Assembly: GCA_010094025.1 (NCBI GenBank)
Contig: ML991912.1
Location: forward strand, 1-22,067
Length of the DNA stretch: 22,067 bases
Direction: 5' to 3'
Source: Viridothelium virens
Taxonomy: Eukaryota > Ascomycota > Dothideomycetes > Trypetheliales > Trypetheliaceae
Position numbers and translations under genes: made by a program. Positions 10,942 through 20,111 of the stretch are shown piece by piece (position 1 is the stretch's first letter; every line of letters begins with the position of its first letter). The notes under the pieces are model-generated. The model had not been told where the DNA came from. It searched no databases and was given only the letters and a program-made list of their open reading frames with translations.

Positions 10942-12865
10942 CGCTATGGCTATCCAGAAGAATGACGTTGACTTACTCCTGGACTGCGATGTTCTGTACA
11001 GCGACATCATCAGTTGGATTTTATCTCACTATGAGGGTATCTTCCAAGTCTCTATCGATGGCACTGTCGTTTATCGAGAAAGCTTGGGTCTCAGGAAGTT
11101 GAGACTCATGATATTGGTAAGGGAATCTATAATATCGCCTGACAGCCCGTATGTACGAGTATCCACCAAGATCCCGGACATCCTAGAAACAGTGGTCGAC
11201 GCTCATCCTATCACTCATGGCTCAAGAGGTACGAAGGCAGCCAGACCATCCACAAGATTGCCTTTGTATACATTATCGCACGTGGATTACGCTCCGAATC
11301 ATGCAAGTGCAATGCGGGCTGATCGACTAGCTCTTTCAGAGTTAGTCCTCAGCCGCAACGAGTACCTAGCGATCGAATATACAGCTCAAGAAATAATGAA
11401 GTGGCTCTTGAAGCGTCCCCTTCACGTGAACCCCGAATCCACCCAAAGCCTTGAGTTCACTGTTGATCTTGAGAGATCTGGGGACTTCACGCTGGCGGAT
11501 GCCTTCTGTCGACATCCAGGTCTCACATGACTGGCTGGAAAGCAAGACGATAACCCTGTCACGTTCAGGCAGCCTGCATCGACTACATTGCAAGACGATC
11601 CTAATCGTCCAGGCAGATCGCTTATGGGGCTCTTTCAGGAACAAACAGCTGCTCAGAAAGCGGCATCAGAGCCGCTTAATGGACTAGATCTTATTGTTCA
11701 GAGCTTTCCATTACTTCAAGATGCGCTGATCATATGTCAGAAGCGCTGCGACTGTTCAACCTGTCCTGATGGCGGAGCGATAGGCTTAGGTAAGCCTAGC
11801 TGTCTCCGGGAAACTGCAATTAACATACTATTTACACTTCTCGGCCATGGTATCGCTGAAGGCTTCGGAGTCTCCGATATATCTGGAATCATACCTGCTA
11901 TTGTACACAGGTCGGCAGTCTCAGGAATTCTCATGCATGTCGTTAGATTCAAGCGAATCATCTGGGATTCATGGTTTTCACTTGCTGCGTCAATCTTTCT
12001 TGGCTGCCAGTCGTCGGATGCCAGATTAAGCAGATCTCAAGGAGCCGGCGAGCTGGTTGCTGTACAGCACGGATCCATGGTCGTCGTGGCTAGATGGGCT
12101 TGCCTTGGTAATCAATTGCAAAAGACTGACATTTTCAGCCTTTTCCAAGCCGAAGGTCATCTTCGAGGCTTACAGGATGAATATGCTTTAGTCCAAGTGG
12201 AGAAAACCACTGATCTGGATGATTGCAACCTTGGTGACCAGACCCCGTGGATTACACGCCGAAACCAGGGATTGCAGACGGAAGCTTTTCAGGAGGACTA
12301 TTCGAAGGATCTAAGCACACCAAGTCTTACGCACTGGATGATAAATGATGAAGGTCCATGTTCTCACCTTCTCATTGTCATTCAAACTAGCAGCTTCGAT
12401 CGCATCATTAATCCAGCTCGTGCTATCATGAGCCTATTCCGCAGCGTCTACGTGAGCTGCAAACACAATGATAAACAACATACAGTGATGGTCGTCAAAA
12501 CAACTGCAAGCATGTGGAATTTGGAGAGCGCCTTGAGCAAATGGAACTCATGGAATAACCACGTGCAACCGACGCAACCAATACAGTCAGCGATGCACCC
12601 AGAGAGAAAAAGCCAAGCGACAGATGAAGGTAGGGAAGGTATTCCGACGCTATATGTCTCCCATACTCTGGATACGGAACTCAAAATGAACGTAGCATTT
12701 GCCTTGTCGCCTTTCGGTCTTGTGGTAAAGCATCCAACTCGTTCCTGTCTAAAATGCGCAGTCGAGGCCGTATCTAACATAGATACACATGGGAACGCCT
12801 GGCGAATCGTCAACAAGGACATCTTCGAGGGTCAGCTGGTGATTCGGTCGAGTGATGATCGATAA

Positions 12866-13388
12866 AGTTATCGGACTACGTTCCAAGGATTAGCCGTCTC
12901 TGGCTCTTACTCTATCGGTAATCAAAGATCTGTCCACCACCGGAGAACGATACCAAATAGAGACCTATCTCATGCTCGCCATTCTGCAGGTAAAAGGCGT
13001 CTCTTGAATGTTTCGATGGCTATCCAGGACTCAAGGGATCTTTCTTGAACTTATCTCTAAACAATGCACAGCCGCAACCACGTCCAATGTCAACCATGTT
13101 CAGAACAAAATTTGAGCATTTCATGATCAAATAGCATATATGGTGCTCAAGTCAGGCTATAGAAAGTCGACCGAATTCAGTGAATCAACTCTTTTCGGCT
13201 CAGCCCAGTTTCAGATATTTGATTTGAATCTTGCTCTGTCAACCAACTTTCACAAGAGAAGTGTACTCTAGATATGCTATTTGCTCAGTCGATGGGACGT
13301 GCTCTCAAGGTTTCGTCCTTACATAGATAGTGAGACTTTGATGCAAGACTAGTATCGCTTGGAAGTAGGGCTTGATGATGAAATTCGA
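12866..13388. other. Intergenic, nothing recognised
   Basis: Ordinary base composition, with no ORF of note, repeat or inverted termini that I can see. Confidence 0.5.
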
Positions 13389-13490
13389 TGGTGAAAGCTT
13401 GTAGATTAAGCTATGGAGGTGAGGATCTAAATATACTCCTACACTAGTGGATCACGTGAGAGGGTTGCCCTGTGCTCGTAAAACATCACA
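13389..13490. repeat. Second copy of the repeat found at the window start
   Basis: Bases 13389-13426 match 3-40 with one difference (GGAGGTGAGGAT against GGAGGCGAGGAT) in the same orientation. After a shortened middle, 13451-13490 resembles the CACGTG unit (ATCACGTGA, GGTTGCC, ACATCACACC). The two copies are direct repeats about 13.4 kb apart that bracket the decayed part of the window. Confidence 0.75.
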
Positions 13491-14425
13491 CCCCTTCAAT
13501 CCTAGGAGCGTGGTTCTTTGAAGCCTTTGCTTGTGTGAGCCTTGGTAAATGACGTAATTTTCTGTTGTTGACCTTGTTGTTGACATGTATGTAGATAGAT
13601 CCTCCCTTTCTCTGTAGATTTGGGCGTAGAACACCACAATTGACATGATAGCTGTATGTGTAGCCAGTTATTAAATAACAATCTCCTTCTTCAACTCTTT
13701 AATTATCCCTGACAATTGGGACCTCAAAGACCTCAAATCTGAGTTTTTTACCAGGATCTCTTGTCTGGATGCTCTGAATCTTCTACTAGGATCTTCTGCC
13801 TAGATGCTCATAATCCTTCTTCACCCTCTGAATAAAATATCTCTTCAAATCTGCACAGCTATCTCTGTAAGGATCTCTGCCTAAGGATCTCTGCCTAAGG
13901 ATCTTTGCTAATGCTCTAATGAATAAGCAGATAAAGGTGAGGTAGGTAGGTAAAACATGAGGTGGTTGGTAGAGGTAAAGGGCGACGTTGAGTAACCATA
14001 AGACCGTCGCTGTAGTAGCGTTTTCGTAGCTGAGCATGGAAGCAATCACCCAGGTCTGAGGGAGGTAGATAGCATAAAATGCGTCAGGGAGGCACGGCTC
14101 CAGGCTCATAACCTGATGATGAAATTAATTAATAAAGGTGTAAAGGCTTAAAGAATAATTAAAATAAATTAAATAAGTCTAAAAATAAGCTGCCGAACCT
14201 ATAACTTATTAGGATAAGAAAAATTAAATATAATGTATGATAAGGTAAAATCTAAATTAAAAAGAATTCTTAAAGAGAGATTATATAAGCCTGCACTAAT
14301 ATAGATAGGGTAATAACCACCTATAATACGTTCCTTCATCTGGGCCTTGGGGGCCACTTCCCACAACAGGTTTTTGGGCGAGTTTTTTATTTCTTTTGCC
14401 TTTTTAAGCCATAGATGTTCAGCCT

Positions 14426-14496
14426 TATAACGCCACTATCTTGGTTGTGACACTGGGTGAGCTATTTATACATCTAATCAATAGAGTGACGTTATA
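14426..14496. repeat. Short inverted repeat, 12-bp arms, 47-bp loop
   Basis: TATAACGCCACT (14426-14437) pairs with AGTGACGTTATA (14485-14496) with one mismatch. It could be the ends of a very small decayed inverted-repeat element. It lies just before the 17-bp tandem repeat. Confidence 0.5.
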
Positions 14497-14506
14497 ATGA
14501 GGATAA

Positions 14507-14590
14507 ATACCGTAAGGTAATAGATGCTGTAGGGTAATAGATGCCGTGGGGGAATGAGTACCGTAGGGGAGCGAGTACCGTAGGGAGAAG
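14507..14590. repeat. 17-bp tandem repeat, five units
   Basis: Units start at 14507, 14524, 14541, 14558 and 14575 (last unit 16 bp). The shared core is ATACCGTAGGGGAATAG with a few changes per unit (CTGTAGGGTA, CCGTGGGGGA, CCGTAGGGGA). It is non-coding minisatellite-type DNA. Confidence 0.8.
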
Positions 14591-15288
14591 ATCCCGCCTG
14601 AAACTAAGTCTTCGGTGTCAATTTTCGGCTCGCTGTAGTAGTCTCCCTCGTTATACGCGTCACTAAGATTCGTAGATTACTCATTGTAGATGTGCGCGCG
14701 CCTGTATGGGGAGAGCCTCAGTCCTTACTCAAATCCTGCATCTTCGTCGTCACCGTCGCCGCCGTAGTCATACAGATGTGCGATTCGGCAATTCGACAAC
14801 GTCTCGAGCTCTTCTTGGCTGGATGAAGGGTAAATCCCAGCGCGAAGGGCGTCAAAGAATTGCGCCTGAATCTCAGCCTTACTCTATCCGTTTAGAGAAA
14901 CTTTGCCGGGCGGTACACTAGAGTAATTTGCACGCGTGCATAACTATCACATTACTTTAAGGTTGTGTCCGCGACGCTTAATAATCGTAAGTCCGAGTGC
15001 GGGGAACCTGCCAGGAGAAAAAACATAGTCGAGGTAGGTTTGAAGTCACCAACTATCACGCACGCATAATTACACCATCGAAACGTCGACTGAAATGATA
15101 CATTGCAAGCATCTCAAATACAGGCAATTCTCCCGTAACGGCCGTAAAGAATAGTTTTTGTATATTCTATCTGTATTGACTGATGCTCTATGCTACTGAA
15201 TGAGTGCGGAGAGTGACTCTGGCTGAACCTATGTGACATGGCAGGCCAGCGATGTTGCCAGTGTAAACGAGTATTCGACATGATCGGT

Positions 15289-17292
15289 TCATATGTTTCC
15301 CCCATTCGTAGTTCGTTGCTCGTCCGCTTCTTTGAGAACATCAAGAATGACATCGTATAGGTGTCCCGACCTGATCGACTCATACACCCGCGTATTGTAT
15401 AGACCTATACTCGGCGTGACGCCGTCAACCGTCGCGGCCTTGGTTGAAGCCAAGTGCTCCTCTCCAAGGAACGGAATGCCGAGATCCTTCCGAATGAAGT
15501 GGTACATGCGCCGCGAGGCCTGGCCGATGTACGGCGTTGCGTTAGGCGGGCTATCCTTCCGGCCCTCGATCTCTATTGTGCGGAGGTCGAGCGCTTGACA
15601 CAACGCCAGAAGGTGCGCCGAAGCGATTTGGGATAGCACATCAACGGCCTCGAGCGTGTACCGGGCCGATACGAGCGCAAGAGAGTTGAGGGCCTGGTTG
15701 CCCATCTCGGCAGTCTGGACGTGCGAACCGACGGGATTGGCCAGGAAGCCCAGCTCGGAAGTCAGGCCAGCAACGACGACATCAAGCCCCTTGAACAGAA
15801 ACGAATCGTTGGCGTCGTCGGAGCACAAGTTGGGCGGCAGTCCCCAGCTGGTGGCCGGGTTAATCATCTCGGTACACTGCGTGAAGAGCATGCGACCGAT
15901 ACTCTGTAGGCCCTGGCGCAGCTTCTCGACCGCGGACGTGACGGCGCGCGCCTGAAAGTTGCCGCCGTGAAGCACGCGGCCCGTCTCTACTTCGACCAGC
16001 GGGTTGTCTGTTACTGAGTTGAGCTCGATCGTCAGCTGGTCGTACGCTAGGCCAAAGTCCTCTAGTACGGGCCCGATCCACTGGCTGGCCGTGCGCAGCG
16101 AATATCGATCTTGTCGCAGCGTCGCCATATCCTGGCTGTCGTGTCGGTTGAGCAACCTCGACCCGGTCAGGAACGCCGTGATATTCCGTGCGCTGTCTAT
16201 CTGCCCAGGGTGCGCCCGCACCCGCGCGATAAATGGTTCGAAGCTCTCATCACTGCCCCGTAGCGCCTCCACGCTCATGGCCGTCAGCAATTGCGACAGC
16301 GCCGCGAGTTGGAGGGACTCGTGCGCCGCAAGAGCCGCCACCCCAGCCGACACAGCGGTGCCGTTGACGATGGCGAGACCCTCCTTGGCGTGTAGGCTGA
16401 TGGGCGCTATGCCGGCTTCCGACAGCGCGATGTCGGCTCTCGTCACTCTTCTGGCTCGCTCAACATCTCGTGGACCGGTAAAAGCGGTAGCGGATGTCTT
16501 GCCTTCCATCAAGGCGCTGATCCACGCGAGCGCACTGAGGTCTCCCGATGCCGAGATGCTCCCTCGGACGGGGATACGCGGCACAACGTCCTTGTTCAGG
16601 AGATCCCTCAGAGACTCCGCGATATTGACGCGGACACCCGATGCACCGCCGGCTAGAGAGTTCAGGCGGATAAGCATAGACGCCCTCGCCCACGACTCTG
16701 GCATGGAGGTGGCGGCGAGCGGGTCGTTTAGTGGGAGTAAACTTCTCACCGACACACGTTGTTGTTGCAGTTGTCCATTCAATTTGCCATTGTGGGACCG
16801 GGCCTCAGCCTCGCTTTGGCTTGAATTTCCATTGATTTGGTTGGGATGCCTATTGCTTTGCTCATTGCTTTGACTGATATGCCCATTGCTTTGGCTGGAG
16901 TACCCATTGGTCTGGTTGGTAGGTTCATTGCTGTTGGCGGCGGGTTCCCACTTGCCGTCCGAGAGTATTCCGCACGTCAAGTGACTGATCAGGCTCTGTT
17001 GGATCATCTGAACGTCGTTGGATCTCGCGTCGGCGCTGCCCCCAAATCCTGTGTTAACGCCGTAGATGACCTCGCCCTTGGCGATCTTCTCCGGGATAAT
17101 CCTGCTGCACACTTCAATGGCGTCGATGGACTCGGACGTGAGCTCAATCTTTGCTAGATGTCTCGAGACTGCCACCACGTCGGCAATAGTCAGGCCTCCT
17201 CCGTCGATGCCCAGCCTGGTATCAGCGGACGACGGGGAATCGCGCCACTGTGATAGGACTAAATCCGTGAATGAGCGTGCTTTGGTGGCCAT
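15289..17292 (-). CDS. Aromatic amino acid ammonia-lyase (PAL/TAL family, MIO enzyme)
   Basis: A 667-residue intronless ORF starting at ATG 17292 (MATKARSFTD). The family removes ammonia from Phe, Tyr or His non-oxidatively; PAL/TAL give cinnamate or p-coumarate in the cytosol. The lid Tyr is Y77 in VIYGVNTGFGGSADAR. The cofactor-forming Ala-Ser-Gly is at residues 248-250 (GSISASGDLSALAW). The active-site block DNPLVEV and LHGGNFQ is present. The selectivity pair is His104-Leu105 (SLISHLTCGIL). Fungal PALs I recall carry His-Gln, plant PALs Phe-Leu, histidase Ser-His, and tyrosine-preferring enzymes His-Leu. Residues about 120-180 are an Asn/Gln/Ser-rich insert absent from typical members. 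Length is close to fungal PALs even so. It reads toward the window's left; the DMATS gene lies upstream on the same strand. Alternative: a PAL or dual PAL/TAL. Confidence 0.93.
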   Translation of the reverse strand: MATKARSFTDLVLSQWRDSPSSADTRLGIDGGGLTIADVVAVSRHLAKIELTSESIDAIEVCSRIIPEKIAKGEVIYGVNTGFGGSADARSNDVQMIQQSLISHLTCGILSDGKWEPAANSNEPTNQTNGYSSQSNGHISQSNEQSNRHPNQINGNSSQSEAEARSHNGKLNGQLQQQRVSVRSLLPLNDPLAATSMPESWARASMLIRLNSLAGGASGVRVNIAESLRDLLNKDVVPRIPVRGSISASGDLSALAWISALMEGKTSATAFTGPRDVERARRVTRADIALSEAGIAPISLHAKEGLAIVNGTAVSAGVAALAAHESLQLAALSQLLTAMSVEALRGSDESFEPFIARVRAHPGQIDSARNITAFLTGSRLLNRHDSQDMATLRQDRYSLRTASQWIGPVLEDFGLAYDQLTIELNSVTDNPLVEVETGRVLHGGNFQARAVTSAVEKLRQGLQSIGRMLFTQCTEMINPATSWGLPPNLCSDDANDSFLFKGLDVVVAGLTSELGFLANPVGSHVQTAEMGNQALNSLALVSARYTLEAVDVLSQIASAHLLALCQALDLRTIEIEGRKDSPPNATPYIGQASRRMYHFIRKDLGIPFLGEEHLASTKAATVDGVTPSIGLYNTRVYESIRSGHLYDVILDVLKEADEQRTTNGGNI
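16753..16935 (-). repeat. Asn/Gln/Ser-rich coding repeat inside the ammonia-lyase
   Basis: On the plus strand, words such as CCCATTGCTTTG and CTCATTGCTTTGACTG recur through about 16830-16930. They encode repeats like SQSNGHISQSNEQSNRHPNQ at residues about 120-180. The insert keeps the frame and falls between the selectivity loop and the segment before the MIO domain, so it probably extends a surface loop. Confidence 0.75.
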
Positions 17293-17388
17293 TTTGATCT
17301 GAAAGTGGACTGGTATTCAGAGAGTAAAGGGACACAAGGTGTCTGTGAAGGTACCTCTGTTCTATATCCTTTCCGGCAGTGAGTGGTT

Positions 17389-17396
17389 CTTATATG
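17389..17396 (-). promoter_or_regulatory. TATA-like box of the ammonia-lyase
   Basis: On the minus strand this reads CATATAAG, about 97-104 bp before the ATG at 17292. A pyrimidine-rich run lies just upstream (17410-17430). The spacing is like that of the other two cluster genes. Confidence 0.45.
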
Positions 17397-17768
17397 TGTG
17401 TGTGCAAATAACGAGGAAGAAAAAAAAAGAGATTTTAACTGCCAAGAATGGCCAGTATCCTTGTCAAGGTCAGTGGATGTATTCGGACAAGCAAGGCAGC
17501 AGGGTCCAAATCCTTGCTGCAACGAACGATGCAGCTAGTGTGTGTTACAGAGTTATGCTTAACTTTCTTACACCTACATGTCCCTCAAGCTCTAGATGAA
17601 GGCAATACCTAACTCCGAGGCGGTGTATTGTGTCTACGACCGGTGGGACATACGCGAGCCTATCGGGATTGGATTCATTAGTCGTCCACCTACACACCAA
17701 TACAAGGACTTTTTGTAATCTTCACTCATTGAGAAACTTGTACGAAACGCGATAACTATGCTTCTATA

Positions 17769-17777
17769 TTACCCGAG
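17769..17777 (+). promoter_or_regulatory. TTACCCGAG, single-mismatch relative of the DMATS/UbiA promoter motif
   Basis: It lies about 480 bp upstream of the lyase ATG. It differs from TTGCCCGAG, found twice in the bidirectional promoter, at one position. A chance match is quite possible for a 9-mer. Confidence 0.25.
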
Positions 17778-18433
17778 CCGCATGCGGAACGTGCAAGGAA
17801 GCAGCAGCGGTATTGACGACATCGGAGAGAGACAACTCCGCTATCTCCGATGTATACTCTACTATAGCCGACACCACGCAGAGGCAGTCCTTTGCTTCTA
17901 CTTCCAATCTCGGAACTCGCCATTTGTTCCAATCAGAGAGTAAGAAACTAGTCTGGGAAAAACAGAAATAGTCGAGGAAGTTATTGTCACTGTGGTGGCG
18001 AGCGTCAAGATTGACGTTCACTTGACTCTCCTCACAGAGGGATGTATACGGACTTTCGATATCTTTTGACCTCTACGAGATGCACGCCGTTACCATCGTC
18101 TAGCCTTCACGCTGGTAGTCTACTGTTTGCCCTTGTACCTGGGAACGCTTTCTCTTCCAGGTATCGCTGGAGAAGATCACCATCATTATCAGCCCTGGAG
18201 CAATCAACATCTCGCTGCTATTACCCTAATGATACAACTGCATGGGAAACACCCAGAGGATTACTTATGTAATACCAATGGTGTTGAGACAGCTCTGAGG
18301 CATCCGTTTTCACTCTGAGCGATGGCGGTCTGGCAACGGTTGCGGTCTTGTCACTAATTCCTTTTGTTTTCTTCCCTCGCGTGCTAATCCAAGTCGATAA
18401 CTCGACAAATAACGCCCTGCAGCCCTTTAATAG

Positions 18434-19968
18434 CTAATTATGCAGTCCATTTACTTCAGGAAGCTTCGGCGTGTAATACATAGTCATGTAAAGGCCGGTC
18501 TTTGGCGTATACGTGAGTGAAATCCATGTATGCGTGAGATCTTTGGACGAGAGATCATGTTTAGGGCTACAGAAAAGATCTGAGTCAGCATAAAGACGAA
18601 AAATTCATTTAGAGCAACGTTGAGTGCTCTGTACTTACAATGTTGACTTCAAGTCCCGTTCATATCGTTCGGCGAGATCGGCGTGGCCACACTTCTGGAA
18701 CCAGGTAGACAGCACCTTACAGATTTGCTCATCTGTTTGGCCGAGCCATGATGCTGGCATATGAAGCTTGACCTCAATGTTTGCTTCCTTCTCGCCTTCC
18801 GCAACGGGTCTCATCTCATACACAAAGGCAGCTCTAGCCCCGGCGTCTAGAACCTCCTTATTCTCTAAATCTGGATCTGAGCTATAGAGGCCGAACCTGT
18901 GAAACCAAAAGTCCTCGATTGCTTCTAATCCAGCTTCGGTCATTGGTCCTGAGATTCTGCCCCCCAGGTCGAACGCGTGCTTGACCTTGGCAAGAGTGTT
19001 GGCTAGAGTGTTAACGTAGACCTTTGCTCTGGTTGCGGGAGAGTCAGGTGCACAATCATTAGATAGCAGGAAGACTATCGGTACATTATCACCACTGAAA
19101 GTCTTCAGATAGCCATCCAGTACCTCAACGGACGCGACGTAGGTCCCTGCCGGTCCGCTCCACTTGCGTACAGCATCTAATACGACGGCGTTTGTTGACG
19201 TACCCATGTGGATGGCTTTCGGAACTGGATTGAAGTATGCTTTGGCCCCTGCACTCAAACCAGATTTAGTGAGTACTGATTTAAAGGATTGAGCTAGCAG
19301 AGGCGTTTTTCTTCAAAGGAAAGCTATATGGAGAGCCACACAGGGAGCTTCAGCTGCAGAGAGAGACTGATGAAGGAGCTAGAGCCCCTGAATGACTTAC
19401 CAATGCTGCCATTCTCCAGATCGAATGCGGTCACTACAAGGAGTTTTGGGACGTGCTCTGGAAACTTCTGCAGTATTTCATCTGCTTTATCGTTTGGTAC
19501 ACGGAATTCCGACAAGAACAGATCGAATTTTACCATATCGATACCGGGGATGTGCTTGGCCATTGCGGTCAAGAGATCCTTTGCCGCTACCTGGTTGAGC
19601 CGATCAGCAGCGGTGCCGGATTTGAGAGAAGATGGCTCAATCGTAAAGCGGACAGTCTGGCCATTTTTCTTCTTCTCTTTCCAGTTGAGACTGTACTCGA
19701 GTGGCGACCCGTCGTAGGTGAATGACGAGCTGTAGTGGGGCTTGCCACCAACGGGAGCCGGACCAAAAGAGCCTGCGATCCATTGCTGATACCATTGAAG
19801 ATAGTAAAGCTGTTCCTCCTCGCTGTACTGACTGGTCTGCAGCAGCGTAGCAAGCGACTGAGCTGTGACGCCCCACCAGAAGGCTTTGTTCTCATTACGA
19901 TTGGACTGGATGTCTTGATCGACCCGCTTAAAGGAGAGGTTTGAGACGGGTAAGACCGAGACAGACAT
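18434..19968 (-). CDS. DMATS-type aromatic prenyltransferase, three exons
   Basis: A soluble ABBA-fold enzyme family that moves a prenyl group from an allylic diphosphate onto an aromatic acceptor without the Asp-rich motif. Exons: 19401-19968, 18639-19275, 18434-18566; introns: 19276-19400 and 18567-18638, both with GTAAGT donors, the second with a GCTGAC branch site and CTGTAG acceptor. The joined product is 445 residues, normal for the family. Visible marks: FWWGVTAQSLATLLQ near 30-44, DGSPLEYSLNW with Glu91 in the place of the conserved acceptor-binding Glu, and VRFTIEP with Arg107 as a likely diphosphate ligand. AGAKAYFNP follows, and a C-terminal WISLTYTPKTGLYMTMYY lies in the 44-codon last exon. 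The start at 19968 is preferred because a longer ATG (20076) lies above the TATA-like element. Substrate is unknown; the neighbours suggest a phenolic, but indoles are common in the family. Confidence 0.93.
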
Positions 19969-20016
19969 GATGGCTGTTATGTGGGAGTTTGAGCTTTGTA
20001 AAGCGTATCTAGTACA

Positions 20017-20027
20017 AATTGCCCGAG
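20017..20027. promoter_or_regulatory. AATTGCCCGAG motif, copy 1
   Basis: Exact 11-bp direct repeat of 20101-20111, exactly 84 bp apart, 49 bp before the DMATS start codon. Confidence 0.4.
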
Positions 20028-20056
20028 AGAATCTGTGATAAGGGAAGTTTTCCTCA

Positions 20057-20062
20057 CATATA
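20057..20062 (-). promoter_or_regulatory. TATA-like box of the DMATS gene
   Basis: TATATG on the minus strand, about 89-94 bp before the ATG at 19968. It lies between the chosen start and the more distant in-frame ATG at 20076, which supports the shorter protein. Confidence 0.4.
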
Positions 20063-20100
20063 CAAGTGTCTAACAAAGTGCAGGCTGATGGTATAATATT

Positions 20101-20111
20101 AATTGCCCGAG
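20101..20111. promoter_or_regulatory. AATTGCCCGAG motif, copy 2
   Basis: Second exact copy in the same orientation. It lies upstream of the DMATS TATA-like element. Confidence 0.4.

Larger units (their letters stand above)
10193..12865 (+). pseudogene. Large uncharacterised fungal protein gene, broken by an internal inversion and a stop codon
   Basis: One reading frame carries three open blocks: 10193-10747, 10946-11530 and 11531-12865. I prefer the ATG at 10319 (MSQMSTSESPANNW), which would give about 848 residues; 10193 is the alternative. Two lesions break it. First, 10676-10941 is inverted: the minus strand there is open for 89 codons and, if turned over, joins both sides in frame. Second, a single TGA at 11528-11530 interrupts a frame that is otherwise open through 11588, with no in-frame intron explaining it. 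The C-terminal half has a Cys cluster (CDCSTC followed by GKPSC, about 11745-11805), possibly metal binding, then HGIAEGFGVSDIS. I recall similar large conserved hypothetical proteins in ascomycetes but know no function. No signal peptide or membrane segment is evident. Confidence 0.8.
13491..15288. other. Intergenic region with short repeats, no gene supported
   Basis: A minus ORF (13786-14109, 107 codons) has two hydrophobic stretches (TATVLWLLNVALYL and YLTFICLFIRAL). Part of its 3' half overlaps a triple direct repeat of AAGGATCTCTGCCT (about 13869-13908), which makes it a weak candidate. Positions 14115-14310 are AT-rich decayed DNA. Positions 14592-15288 lie downstream of the ammonia-lyase and show nothing recognisable beyond small shadow ORFs. 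Confidence 0.45.
17293..18433. other. Intergenic region upstream of the ammonia-lyase
   Basis: 1.1 kb between the start of the lyase and the end of the DMATS gene. It holds the lyase promoter and the 3' flank of the DMATS gene. All ORFs are short and on both strands, with no recognisable product. Confidence 0.6.

Noticed and set aside
10663-11010. A 115-codon minus-strand ORF as a separate gene
   Set aside because: Its protein-like part stops at the edges of the 8-bp inverted repeat and completes the plus-strand frame when turned over, so it is better read as a flipped piece of the surrounding gene.
12448-12822. A 124-codon minus-strand ORF
   Set aside because: It is a shadow of the long plus-strand frame of the uncharacterised gene.
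13866-13910. Short spaced repeats as a CRISPR-like array
   Set aside because: Only three adjacent copies without spacers, in a fungal genome; this is a simple tandem repeat.
13786-14109. A 107-codon minus-strand ORF with two hydrophobic stretches
   Set aside because: Its end overlaps a triple direct repeat and the upstream DNA is AT-rich decay, so chance openness is as likely as a gene.
16004-16873. A 289-codon plus-strand ORF
   Set aside because: It is antisense to the ammonia-lyase, rich in Ser/Ala/Arg with no motif, and an expected shadow of a GC-biased coding strand.
19969-20076. Longer DMATS start at ATG 20076
   Set aside because: The added N-terminal residues do not resemble the family, and the start would lie upstream of the likely TATA element.
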